Part shown: in pieces, positions 7,063 to 14,867 of the stretch
Layout of the letters: every line of letters begins with the position of its first letter
How positions within the stretch are numbered: the stretch's first letter is position 1
Source: Dehalococcoidia bacterium
GTDB lineage: Bacteria; Chloroflexota; Dehalococcoidia; UBA3495
Direction of reading: 5' to 3'
DNA: 15,832 bases
NCBI GenBank assembly: GCA_002730485.1
Contig: PCAH01000149.1
Coordinates: 1 to 15,832, forward strand
Position numbers and translations under genes: made by a program
The notes under the pieces: generated by a model
The model's database searches: none
What the model saw: the letters and a program-made list of their open reading frames with translations, nothing else
What the model was told of the DNA's origin: nothing

Positions 7063-7581
7063 AGCATCGCCGTTATTTCTTTTTGAGCCAAGCATGGGAT
7101 GCCTCATCCGAATAATCTTGGCGATTATATTGCGGCTTCCAATTTTTGGCCGTGATGTCATCAACATTTCGAAAAATAACCTCTCCGGCTGAAACCATCT
7201 GCTCAGGAGCACGTCTTCAGACTCCTTGGGATTTTGCCCTCCCTAGGGCCGCTGATCCACTCCGATACACACCGTGGACAGGCTATGAGGCCGCGATTGC
7301 ATAAGTAAGCGCCAAACCTGCCCAAAGCCAAGATTCGCTCCCGCAAGAATCACTCTCTCCTCCGCGGTTCGTAGCGCCTTATCCACGATGGTATAGCCCC
7401 ACGAGCCTCGCCGCTCCAATATTCGGCAGACACAATGACGACTCCACTGAATAATTCAAATGCGTACGGATATAAAGACTTGCGACCAAAACAGAACATT
7501 CACCAAGATTCCATTTCGGTTAGAACCTGGAGCCTGACAAGAAAATCCCTAGACTGAATTAGACATTCCAAGAAGAACAAC
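7063..7581. other. Gene-poor interval after dnaE
   Basis: About 520 bp with no intact gene. On the minus strand an open stretch ending in TAG at 7243-7245 reads through about 7423 with protein-like composition, including the segment ALRTAEERVILAGANLGFGQ. It has no clear start and I cannot assign it to a family. No clear terminator for dnaE was seen. The interval abuts the panD pseudogene, so it may be decaying sequence as a whole. Confidence 0.5.
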
Positions 7582-7903
7582 GTCTTAAACATACTGAAGG
7601 GCAAGACTCACCGAGTACGTATGGATACTGCCAACTCTGACTACGTGGGCAGCATTCTGATTAACGAAGAGTTGATCGACAAGATCAATCTATGGAACTT
7701 CGAAAGATTCTTAATCCGCGACGTAACCACCGGCAACCGCTTTAAGACCTAACGTTCCCTGAAGAACGTGGGTTCGGAGCATGTTCCGCACAGAGCGCAC
7801 CCGCCAGGCCGGCAATTGTCGGATGACCATGTCTTTTGAGGTTACCGACGAACCGGTCAGACGTCAGATGATTCTAGTCGACGAATAGAACAGGTTCGTC
7901 AAA
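7582..7903 (+). pseudogene. panD: Degenerate aspartate 1-decarboxylase (panD) fossil
   Basis: PanD makes beta-alanine for pantothenate and coenzyme A synthesis and is a self-cleaving pyruvoyl enzyme. In frame from about 7582 the translation includes LKGKTHRVRMD, then NSDYVGSILINEELID and DVTTGNRFKT. This aligns with the PanD N-terminus, including the Gly-Ser self-processing site (GGC AGC at 7648-7653) and the NGxRFxT block. Where PanD has the conserved TY, a TAA (7750-7752) interrupts. A second frame gives ERGFG (from 7764), like the GERGSG turn. A third frame gives RQAGN, TMSFEVTDEPV and QMILVDE, then TAG (7886-7888), then NRFV, matching the PanD C-terminus (DENNRIV). Two frame changes, two stops and no ATG before the conserved start show it is broken. 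The only intact piece is a 43-codon ORF from ATG 7621. Confidence 0.82.
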
Positions 7904-7922
7904 TTTTTGGAGGACGCAAGGA

Positions 7923-8741
7923 ATGTCCAGCAGGTTCAGTGAACAAGAAACGGAAACCTATTACGACGGCCAAGACGATATATACCGATCGGTCTGGGAC
8001 GAAGAAGGCAGTGTCCACTGGGGAGTTTTCGACGATAACACCGGCGATGACTTTCTAAAGGCCTGCAACAATCTGAACAACATGATGGCGGAGAAGGGCC
8101 AGATCAAATCCACGTCCAATGTCCTAGACTTGGGATGCGGAAATGGCACCACTGCCATCTGGCTTAATAACGACCGTGGCTGCCACGTTACGGGCGTCGA
8201 CCTGAGCGGAGTGCGCATCGACAACGCCCAAGAAGCCAGACTTCGTCTCGGACAGTCCGCGCAGAACAAGCTGGCCTTTGAGAAGGCTTCTGCAGTAGAG
8301 CTGCCCTTTAAAGACGAGTCATTCACCCACCTGTGGAGTCAGGCTGTCATCTACCATGTGCCCGACAAGGAATCGGTCCTGAAAGAGGCCTATAGGGTTC
8401 TTAAACCCGACGGCATCATGGTCTTTGACGACCTGGTCAAACCAAAACCAGATATCAGCGCCGATGCTCAAAAATTCGTCTATGACCGGCTCCTTTTTAA
8501 TACGCCGTTCAGTTTTGAGTCATATCAGGACACACTGAAGGGCCATGGATTTAAGGTTATTGAAGCCCATGACCTTTCCGCCCACCTCAAGAATAGCTAC
8601 ATTCTTCTGGCGGGCCGGGTGCCAACCAATTCGACGGAGCATGCCGAGCACTATAAAGAGTTGGCCAACGCCTACATCGAAACCGCCCGCGCGGTGGACA
8701 ACAAGGAACTTGGTTGGGGCTTCTACGTCTGCCAGAAATAG
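7923..8741 (+). CDS. Class I SAM-dependent methyltransferase
   Basis: 272 residues from ATG 7923 with GGAGG at 7909-7913 (9-nt spacing). The Rossmann methyltransferase core shows motif I VLDLGCGNG (67-75), the acidic strand-2 end VTGVDLSG with Asp93 as the likely SAM ribose contact, AVELPF (motif II region), WSQAVIYHVPDKESVLKEAY and RVLKPDGIMVFDD (motif III). The N-terminal part, TYYDGQDDIYRSVWD and VHWGVFDD, resembles small-molecule N-methyltransferases such as the glycine-sarcosine/dimethylglycine group or the quinone/tocopherol C-methyltransferases. Substrate cannot be set from sequence alone. It starts directly after the panD remains and ends at a strong terminator. No membrane segment, so cytosolic. 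Confidence 0.92.
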   Translation: MSSRFSEQETETYYDGQDDIYRSVWDEEGSVHWGVFDDNTGDDFLKACNNLNNMMAEKGQIKSTSNVLDLGCGNGTTAIWLNNDRGCHVTGVDLSGVRIDNAQEARLRLGQSAQNKLAFEKASAVELPFKDESFTHLWSQAVIYHVPDKESVLKEAYRVLKPDGIMVFDDLVKPKPDISADAQKFVYDRLLFNTPFSFESYQDTLKGHGFKVIEAHDLSAHLKNSYILLAGRVPTNSTEHAEHYKELANAYIETARAVDNKELGWGFYVCQK

Positions 8742-8755
8742 CAAAACAGCGATCT

Positions 8756-8795
8756 AATACCAAAAGGCCCGGCTTAGGCCGGGCCTTTTGGTATT
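8756..8795. terminator. Intrinsic terminator with perfect 18-bp stem, bidirectional
   Basis: AATACCAAAAGGCCCGGC (8756-8773) is the exact reverse complement of 8778-8795, with a TTAG loop. A GC-rich core is flanked by AAAA and TTTT on the two arms, so it can work on both strands. It separates the two methyltransferase genes. Confidence 0.88.
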
Positions 8796-8815
8796 CTCCT
8801 GGATTCGGTTACAAT
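8788..8815 (+). promoter_or_regulatory. Candidate promoter for the second methyltransferase
   Basis: TACAAT (8810-8815, 5 of 6) is preceded at 16 bp by TTGGTA (8788-8793, 4 of 6), which lies in the right arm of the terminator stem. Given the terminator upstream, the gene at 8864 needs its own promoter, and this is the best pair seen. Confidence 0.4.
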
Positions 8816-8863
8816 TCCCTTCTAACGTCCGCACTCTAAAAGCCAAATCTAGGAGCACATTCC

Positions 8864-9493
8864 ATGCAAGAGAGCCACAAGAGAGTCCAATGGGTCTACG
8901 AGTCGACCAGCGACGAAGAGCTGGAAGAACGTTACGACCAATGGGCAGCTGATTACGATAATGACCTGGCTGCAGAGTTCGAATGGAATGCTCCTCAGAA
9001 CGCCACTGACGTGTTCGTCAGACATGTAGACAAACAGGCCCACATCTTGGACGCCGGAGCCGGTACGGGGCTTGTGGGTGAGTGTTTGGTCAGCGCTGGT
9101 TACAAGGACTTGGCGGCCATGGACCTGTCCAAGGGCATGTTGGACGAAGCCGAAAGCAAGAATCTCTACAACGCCTTCCATCAGATGGCTTTGGGTGGAG
9201 ACCTCGATTTCGCCACCGACGAGTTTGATGCCGTGATCAGCGTGGGAGTCTTCACCCAGGGTCACGCTCCGGCCAACTCCTTCGATGAACTGGCCAGAAT
9301 CACCAAACCCGGCGGCCTGATCGTCTTCAGTTTGCGTGTAGATACCCACGAATTGGGCGGGTTCAAACAGCAGCAAACCGGTATGGAAGAATCAGGTGTC
9401 TGGGAATTGGCAGAAATGACCGACGAGTTTCAGCCTCTGCCCAAAGGCGAGCCGGAAGTGTGGCACCGCATCTGGGCCTACCGGGTTAAGTAA
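8864..9493 (+). CDS. Class I SAM-dependent methyltransferase, METTL27 (WBSCR27)-like
   Basis: 209 residues from ATG 8864, with AGGAG at 8851-8855 (8-nt spacing). The N-terminus has ERYDQWAADYDNDL, typical of this group, then WNAPQNATDVF. Motif I is ILDAGAGTGLVGE (61-73); the second strand ends AAMDLSKGMLDEAE; FDAVISVGVFTQGHAP forms the motif II region and ITKPGGLIVFSLR motif III. This pattern matches bacterial homologues of the WBSCR27/METTL27 family, whose substrates are poorly known. It is short with no extra domain. It shares little with its upstream neighbour apart from the Rossmann core, so the pair is not an obvious recent duplication. It converges on the hydrolase gene at 9532. Confidence 0.92.
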   Translation: MQESHKRVQWVYESTSDEELEERYDQWAADYDNDLAAEFEWNAPQNATDVFVRHVDKQAHILDAGAGTGLVGECLVSAGYKDLAAMDLSKGMLDEAESKNLYNAFHQMALGGDLDFATDEFDAVISVGVFTQGHAPANSFDELARITKPGGLIVFSLRVDTHELGGFKQQQTGMEESGVWELAEMTDEFQPLPKGEPEVWHRIWAYRVK

Positions 9494-9516
9494 GCGATTC
9501 AGTTGACTTAACCCGG
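9481..9516. terminator. Inverted repeat between convergent genes, possible terminator
   Basis: CCGGGTTAAGT (9481-9491) is the exact reverse complement of ACTTAACCCGG (9506-9516), with a 14-nt loop. The left arm overlaps the last codons and the first base of the TAA stop of the methyltransferase. There is no T-run, so factor-independent termination is uncertain, but its place between convergent genes fits. Confidence 0.45.
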
Positions 9517-9531
9517 GCATCAGAGGCCTCT

Positions 9532-10407
9532 CTAGGAATCACCCTCAGAAAGAAAGTCGCCTATGACCTGCGCCAACTCTTGTGGCTTGTGGTAACCAAT
9601 GTCGTGGATGGTCTCTGGCACCCAATAGACCCGGCCGTCCTTCAGGTTTTTCTCGGCGGCCTCCACCATCCGGCGGCGTGTCTCTGCAAATTCCGTCCCC
9701 GCGCGCTCGGGCGTTGGCCCGGCGGGCACCACCAGGGTTGGGCACTGGATCCGAGGCATGGTCACGGATGCCGGCTCGTCCCACATGGCGCGAATCACCT
9801 GGGCGTGGTTCTCCGGCTGCAGGATGTCTTGAATCTGCCCGTCCTCATCCTCATAGACCATCGTCTGTACGATACGTTCGATGTCGCTGTTCCAGATGAC
9901 TCCCAACTGGTTATGCAGGCGGTCCAGGAACTCCTGCCTGTTTCCGGTCACGTTTCGTGGTCGCACGCGATGGGAGAAGGCCTCCCAGCTAGCGCCGGGA
10001 TAGAGTCTGCCATCCAGAAATCCACCATCAATCATGATCAGACGTTTGACCCGGTCGGGGTAGTTGGCAGCAAAATTTGTGGCTACGTTGCCACCCCAAG
10101 AGTGTCCCATCACCGCAACCTGGTCTAGGCCGACGTAGTCCAGCAGACTGGCTAGGTCGTCGGACAGTGTTTGCCAGTCGTAGCCGCTGGGAGCGCTGGT
10201 GGTCTGGCCGTGACCGCGTTGGTCGGGGGCATAGATGTGGTACCGGTCCCGAAGCATGGGCGCGACGATGTCATACCAATGGGCAGATGAGGCCAAGCCG
10301 TGGAGGGCCAGGAGAGGCTCGCCTTCACCGCCCCAATCCAAATACCGTACTTTGAGATCACCGATATCGGCCCAGTGTTCGTTGGGTGAGGGATTGCCGT
10401 TTACCAA
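9532..10407 (-). CDS. Alpha/beta-hydrolase fold protein
   Basis: 291 residues. The start is TTG (10405-10407) with GGAGG seven bases upstream (10415-10419 on the plus strand); no ATG or GTG lies between. The fold is clear: LLALHGLASSAHW gives the oxyanion-hole HG (36-37), PDQRGHG (61-67) follows, and the nucleophile elbow is GHSWGG with Ser103. The likely catalytic His is in ETIHDIGYHKPQ near the C-terminus. The usual acid after strand 7 is not obvious, because LVVPAGPTPERAG lacks an Asp there. Asp127 after strand 6 (RLIMIDGGF) may serve, as in some haloalkane dehalogenases. The nucleophile is Ser, which points to an esterase, lactonase or C-C hydrolase rather than a dehalogenase. Cytosolic; substrate unknown. 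Confidence 0.93.
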   Translation of the reverse strand: MVNGNPSPNEHWADIGDLKVRYLDWGGEGEPLLALHGLASSAHWYDIVAPMLRDRYHIYAPDQRGHGQTTSAPSGYDWQTLSDDLASLLDYVGLDQVAVMGHSWGGNVATNFAANYPDRVKRLIMIDGGFLDGRLYPGASWEAFSHRVRPRNVTGNRQEFLDRLHNQLGVIWNSDIERIVQTMVYEDEDGQIQDILQPENHAQVIRAMWDEPASVTMPRIQCPTLVVPAGPTPERAGTEFAETRRRMVEAAEKNLKDGRVYWVPETIHDIGYHKPQELAQVIGDFLSEGDS

Positions 10408-10445
10408 ATCGCTACCTCCAAGTCTGCCGTCCTCAGCTGTGGGCT

Positions 10446-10454
10446 AGTATACCA
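10446..10454 (-). promoter_or_regulatory. Extended -10 promoter for the hydrolase gene
   Basis: On the minus strand TGGTATACT gives an extended -10 (TGn followed by TATACT, 5 of 6). The -35 is poor, as is usual for extended -10 promoters. Transcription would start near 10440, leaving about 30 nt before the TTG start. Confidence 0.45.
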
Positions 10455-10499
10455 ACGGCCAGAGGAGCCTAAAAATGGCGCTTGGCCTCACCAACCTGA

Positions 10500-11012
10500 T
10501 CATTGGCCAGTGCGGTCCAGTTCCATCTGCAACAATCGGGCTTTCACACCCAGGCCGCCACCACCGTACCCACCAAGTCCGCCGTCGCTCGCTATCACCC
10601 GATGGCAGGGGATGATCAAAGAAAATCTATTTCGGGCCATGGACTGCCCTGCGGCACGCATAGCCAGAGGGCTGCCCGCCTCTGCCGCCAACCAGGCGTA
10701 GCTCCGGGTCTCGCCGGGCGGGATGCTGCGACAGGCATTCCAGGCGGCGCTGAAAAACGGTGTCACCCTGGAAAAATCCAGGTCTATCTCGCCCAACGCC
10801 CCCATGTCACCATCCGCGTAGCGGTTCAAGCATTCCACTATCTGAGTAAAGAAGCCTGGATCATCCTCTGCCCCTTCTAAATCGGCTCCTAGGTCCTCCA
10901 CGGCCTCGTCGGGTGTTGGCTTGAGCGATGCTCGCTTCAAACCATTGTCACCGGCAAGAAGCACCATCCACCCCATGGGCAATTCAACCAGATGATATTT
11001 ATCCCCTCTCAC
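10500..11012 (-). CDS. ogt: Methylated-DNA--protein-cysteine methyltransferase, Ogt type
   Basis: 170 residues, starting at GTG (11010-11012) with AAGGAG (plus-strand 11019-11024) six bases upstream. It repairs O6-alkylguanine by irreversible transfer of the alkyl group to its own cysteine. The C-terminal DNA-binding domain has SAAWNACRSIPPGETRSYAW (88-107), the helix-turn-helix region with AMRAAGQSMARN, and the active site IIPCHRVI with Cys136, then GGLGGYGGG and KARLLQMEL. Asn128 precedes an Arg where most relatives have NP. The N-terminal domain (1-80) is divergent, as usual. There is no AraC/Ada domain, so it is a stand-alone repair protein. It lies 46 bp after the transglutaminase gene and is probably cotranscribed with it. 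Confidence 0.93.
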   Translation of the reverse strand: MRGDKYHLVELPMGWMVLLAGDNGLKRASLKPTPDEAVEDLGADLEGAEDDPGFFTQIVECLNRYADGDMGALGEIDLDFSRVTPFFSAAWNACRSIPPGETRSYAWLAAEAGSPLAMRAAGQSMARNRFSLIIPCHRVIASDGGLGGYGGGGLGVKARLLQMELDRTGQ

Positions 11013-11058
11013 AAAACACTCCTTCCGAACACTCTCTATCCAAACACCTTGATTTTGA

Positions 11059-13575
11059 TTACCGGATTCTGCGTCTGACGACCGCCCACAACATAGGCAG
11101 ACGCAGACGTCGCCAGGCCAAGGTCAACGCCCGTAGCTCACTGGCCGTGGCGGTTTTGTTACCGTATCTGTTTCTAACGTAGGACGATACGATAATCGAT
11201 ACAGGCACTTCTTGAGTAGGCAATACGAGCTGTATACGCTCTCTAAACTGGTACGGCGTCTGGTATTCCGTTTGGCCTGCTGCCGCAAGCGCCGCCAGGG
11301 TACTCATGCGCCTGAATACTATTCTGGGGTCTCTGGGCGCTGCCAGGAACCGCTTCCAAATCAGACCGAATACTCCGGACACCACGGCCAGCCCCGCGAG
11401 TCCTGCCACTAGCCAGGGCCAAAGGCCAAGCACAGAACTTCCAGCACTCACGCTGGAGTCCATGCCGACCAGCGCCGTTGCTTCCTCAGGATCAAAGCAG
11501 TCATCTGATTCATCCAAACAACCCTCATCCAGGGGTTCTGACAGAATCGCGCCGGTAGCTAAAAACGCACGTTCTTCGTCGTCGGGCTGATAAATCCCGG
11601 GCAAGGATTTACCAGGAGTGGGTTCAAACGGAATCCAGCCGGATCTTGGGAAATAAACCTCCACCCAAGCATGGCTATTGCTATCGGTTACTGCGTAAAT
11701 GTCCCGACCTTCTACCCGGTCTCCAGTGGTATAACCCACTGCCAGTCTGGCCGGTACGCCCACAGTCCGCAGCATGACCGCCATGGTGGAACCAAAATAC
11801 TCGCTGTAACCCTCTTGGAGTCCAAACAAGAAATGATCGACGCCGTCGGCCCCATAGGGAGGCGGGTTCACCCTGAGGTTATAAGGATAGGCATTCCTCA
11901 GGTAGTCCTCAATCGCCTCTGCCTTCCGGTAGGGGTTTGAAATCCCATCGGTGACCCTGGTTGCCAGGCCCCCAACCCGGTCCGGGAGATCTGGCGGCAA
12001 CTGCAAGTACCGTTCTGAGACCCATGCCGGATACTCTGTACCGGCCTCGAACAGTTCTTGAGGCTTGGCCAGGGAGATTGCCGACGTTATTTCGTACGGT
12101 TCTCCGATGCTGAATTTGCCCCGGGGCTTGGTGACGGACAGAACTTCGGGTATCGCTGGCAACGCCTCGGTTATCTGAACCCCGATCGCCCGGCCCTCCA
12201 CTCTATCAACTCGGTCCAACCGGAACTGGGGCGGCAAGGACGCAGCTAGTATCTGATCACTGACCTCCTCGCCTCCCGCTTCAAGAACACCAAACAGATC
12301 ATCACCTACTTCCTGCAGATAACTGGGCAAGCTCGAATCTGGTCTCTGTAAATCAATCAGGTCAATGGTGTAAACCGGCGTGGCCTGAGTCTCAATCATC
12401 ACGTCACGGTCCACCTGCAGGACCTGATCACCGGAGAAGAGCTTCTTCGACTCATACAACGGAGTCACAAAGTACGTAATCTCTTCCCGTTGGCGGTCGG
12501 TGACCGGCAGAGTGAAATCAGGCGTATAGCCCAACGGTTCGGTCACAGTATGGTCAGATATCCAACCCTTGCCGTTATAGGTGCTGTAGGTTCTGGCCTT
12601 CCAATACATCCCGGCGGGAGAGTCCACCCACAGGACCTGGGTTGTGGTGGGGTAGATACTCCCTTGCAAGGCCATCACGTTGTCCCAGATTCGGAAACCC
12701 AATGGACGGCGGGCAGGGAGCCCGGCAAACAGGCGGTTGAAGTCATCCTCCATCGTCTCTAGGGGATTGCGCATGGTCTCGTAGGCGTCGTTTGCCACAT
12801 TCCATTTGGGTGCCACTGGGAGCAAAAAGGCAATCAGGATGACAACCACAGTTATCCCAAAGCTGTCTGAGAGGGACAAACCCGCCAGGTGATCATCCAC
12901 CTTGACCGCACGTTTTTCCCACTCCCGCTTGCGCCTGATGGCCTGGACTCTCGCCACCAACAGTAGTGCGGTGAAGAGATACATCCCCATGTGGAAGGCA
13001 GTGTTTGGGGGCAGAAACGTCAGGTTCGAGAGCAGGCCAATCCCGCCCAGGACAAAAACGCCCCAGAAGTTTCCAAAGCGCAGAAACAGCCATGCCCCCA
13101 AGAAACCGGTCAGCCACGTCGAGACCATGAGGGCGAAGGAGAAGGGCAGTTTATCGATGTTGATCGAGCCATCACGGGCGGCGTCCAGCCACAGGTCCAA
13201 TCGCGTCAGGACCTCCCCAAGACCACCAACGTCCGTGTTGTCGATACTGAAGTTGGAGAGTTGCCATAAGATCACACCCAGACCTACGGCAAGACCGACG
13301 GGAACCAAGGCGATGGACCAGAGGGGTATGCGGTAGAGCAGCAAGCCGGTCAACATGGCTATGATCAGTAGCTGCACCAGGTTTGGTGAGGGCACCCAGT
13401 CGGCCCGTTCCACCGACAGCACCACCGCGATCAGATTGACAACCAATAACCCGGCGGCAATCCAACCCTCGTTCGGTCTTAGGGTGCGTTCCAGCCAACC
13501 AATACCGTCGGTAACAGACTCGGCTGTTAGACCACTCCCTATTGGCTGGTTAGTCCCGATGGCCTCAGAGGTCAT
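11059..13575 (-). CDS. TgpA-like membrane transglutaminase-fold protein, altered catalytic triad
   Basis: 838 residues from ATG 13573-13575, overlapping the DUF58 stop by 4 nt (ATGA). About seven N-terminal membrane helices (near 38-55, 66-84, 87-107, 145-166, 169-188, 195-211, 239-256) fit the DUF3488/TgpA region. A large extracytoplasmic part follows, with the transglutaminase core near 545-655: EGYSEYFGSTMAVMLRTVGV, then PARLAVGYTTGD, SNSHAWVEVYFP and GWIPFEPTPG. One more helix (about 725-748) leads to a cytoplasmic C-terminal tail resembling DUF4129. Relatives have Cys in GxCxYFA and Asp after GW; here these are Ser591 and Glu651, with His635 kept. The pseudoenzyme idea is inference. Genes of this set usually occur as MoxR-DUF58-TgpA and act at the cell envelope; the precise role is unknown. 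Confidence 0.93.
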   Translation of the reverse strand: MTSEAIGTNQPIGSGLTAESVTDGIGWLERTLRPNEGWIAAGLLVVNLIAVVLSVERADWVPSPNLVQLLIIAMLTGLLLYRIPLWSIALVPVGLAVGLGVILWQLSNFSIDNTDVGGLGEVLTRLDLWLDAARDGSINIDKLPFSFALMVSTWLTGFLGAWLFLRFGNFWGVFVLGGIGLLSNLTFLPPNTAFHMGMYLFTALLLVARVQAIRRKREWEKRAVKVDDHLAGLSLSDSFGITVVVILIAFLLPVAPKWNVANDAYETMRNPLETMEDDFNRLFAGLPARRPLGFRIWDNVMALQGSIYPTTTQVLWVDSPAGMYWKARTYSTYNGKGWISDHTVTEPLGYTPDFTLPVTDRQREEITYFVTPLYESKKLFSGDQVLQVDRDVMIETQATPVYTIDLIDLQRPDSSLPSYLQEVGDDLFGVLEAGGEEVSDQILAASLPPQFRLDRVDRVEGRAIGVQITEALPAIPEVLSVTKPRGKFSIGEPYEITSAISLAKPQELFEAGTEYPAWVSERYLQLPPDLPDRVGGLATRVTDGISNPYRKAEAIEDYLRNAYPYNLRVNPPPYGADGVDHFLFGLQEGYSEYFGSTMAVMLRTVGVPARLAVGYTTGDRVEGRDIYAVTDSNSHAWVEVYFPRSGWIPFEPTPGKSLPGIYQPDDEERAFLATGAILSEPLDEGCLDESDDCFDPEEATALVGMDSSVSAGSSVLGLWPWLVAGLAGLAVVSGVFGLIWKRFLAAPRDPRIVFRRMSTLAALAAAGQTEYQTPYQFRERIQLVLPTQEVPVSIIVSSYVRNRYGNKTATASELRALTLAWRRLRLPMLWAVVRRRIR

Positions 13576-14822
13576 TCAATACCTCCGGCGACATCGGCGG
13601 CCCAACTGCGAGGTATCTCTCGTACCGGTGACTTAAGAACGTCGTTCAGGTCATCACCTTGTTTCACCAGGTAAACCGGTATCAGGTTGGCGCTCAGGGC
13701 TTCCATGGGTGCGGTCATATCCGTGAGCGACCCGAAACTGGACCGGTCAACCAGAACCACGGACACCTCCACCCCCTGGCGGCGCAGGTCAACCAGCGAC
13801 GCCACCCACTCGGTTTCCACGGATGATGTGACCACCGTCAGGGCGTTGTACTGGTTCAGATTGACGCTTACGCCATAGACAAAATCCTGTAATGATCGCT
13901 CGCCGAAGGCACGTACCTCCGAGAACGTTTCCATCAGACGACCGCGGTGCTCGGGGCTGCTATCCGGCCTAAATATGTGTTCACGGTCTCCGTTGGTTGC
14001 CATCCCCACAGGCATGGAATGATTCATCAACTGGTCGACTATCGATGCCGCAACGGTCACTGACAGTTCTTCTGTGTTGTTGACTTCATCCAGGTCCATC
14101 CCAAAATGTGAGGATTCGTGCATGTCCAGAAGCACCCAGGCTTCAGTGGAGAGGCCCATGTCAAACTCTTTAACCATCAACTCGTTCATGCGAGCGGTAT
14201 AGGGCCAGTGGATGCGGCGCATACTGTCGCCCTCAACGTAAGAGCGTATCGACGCCACATCCGTGGTTATCTGCTCCCAGTGTCGGGTTGTCTTGCTGTC
14301 ACTGGGTAGTCCGGCGAACCGGACGTCTAGGTCTGGCAATGGTTCCACGGTGGGGAAGACTATGTAGGGATGCGGATCGTCGAATTCTCGCCGCAGACGA
14401 AATAACCCAAAGGGGTCCTGGCTGACCAGCCGAACGTGCCCGGAGCGGTACACTCCGCGTTTGGCCAGGTAGGTCTCGATCCGCCAGCTGCGTATCTGCT
14501 CCCGCATCAAGGCCAACCCGCGGCCGCTGGTGTTGGCAGACGGGCCTGTGGCCTCAGCGACCTCCAACCAGGACTTGGGCAGCCTGGTGTGGTTGACGAT
14601 GGACACCTGGCCCGAAAGGTAGCCGCCAACCTGGCCACGGTTGGCATCCCGCGTCACCGTTAAGTCGATTCCGCGGAGATTAAGCCAGGCCCAGACAAAC
14701 CCGATTCCAGTGACCAACAGCAGGACGTAGAGGAATCTGAAAAAGAAATCGAAGCCGGTGCCAAAGGCGTAGAAGCCGACCACCAAGAGCAACAGAACCA
14801 TGCCAAAGAATCGCCTGTTCAT
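13572..14822 (-). CDS. DUF58 domain protein, membrane anchored
   Basis: 416 residues from ATG 14820-14822, with GGAG seven bases upstream. Two hydrophobic helices at the N-terminus (about 7-22 and 28-47) anchor it. A beta-sandwich-like segment follows (LTVTRDANRGQVGGYLSGQV, about 54-73). The DUF58 signature is IRSYVEGDSMRRIHWPYTAR near 200-219, followed by MVKEFDMGLSTEAWVLLDM, which begins a von Willebrand A-like fold. DUF58 proteins are typically encoded beside MoxR ATPases and are thought to be their partners. Start and stop spacing (45 bp after the MoxR gene, 4-nt overlap with the transglutaminase gene) indicate one operon. No reaction is known for the family. Confidence 0.95.
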   Translation of the reverse strand: MNRRFFGMVLLLLVVGFYAFGTGFDFFFRFLYVLLLVTGIGFVWAWLNLRGIDLTVTRDANRGQVGGYLSGQVSIVNHTRLPKSWLEVAEATGPSANTSGRGLALMREQIRSWRIETYLAKRGVYRSGHVRLVSQDPFGLFRLRREFDDPHPYIVFPTVEPLPDLDVRFAGLPSDSKTTRHWEQITTDVASIRSYVEGDSMRRIHWPYTARMNELMVKEFDMGLSTEAWVLLDMHESSHFGMDLDEVNNTEELSVTVAASIVDQLMNHSMPVGMATNGDREHIFRPDSSPEHRGRLMETFSEVRAFGERSLQDFVYGVSVNLNQYNALTVVTSSVETEWVASLVDLRRQGVEVSVVLVDRSSFGSLTDMTAPMEALSANLIPVYLVKQGDDLNDVLKSPVREIPRSWAADVAGGIE

Positions 14823-14867
14823 GGCGTGGCTCCATACTGCATCATTCTCGCTGACAATTCAGGCTGA

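Noticed and set aside
6997..7212. Minus-strand 71-aa ORF downstream of dnaE
   Set aside because: It overlaps the end of dnaE, has basic noncoding-like composition and shows no recognisable motif.
7621..7752. Functional 43-aa mini-PanD
   Set aside because: It lacks the N-terminal lysine/histidine region and most of the small-domain fold including the conserved Tyr; the remaining PanD parts follow in other frames, so it is a fossil fragment.
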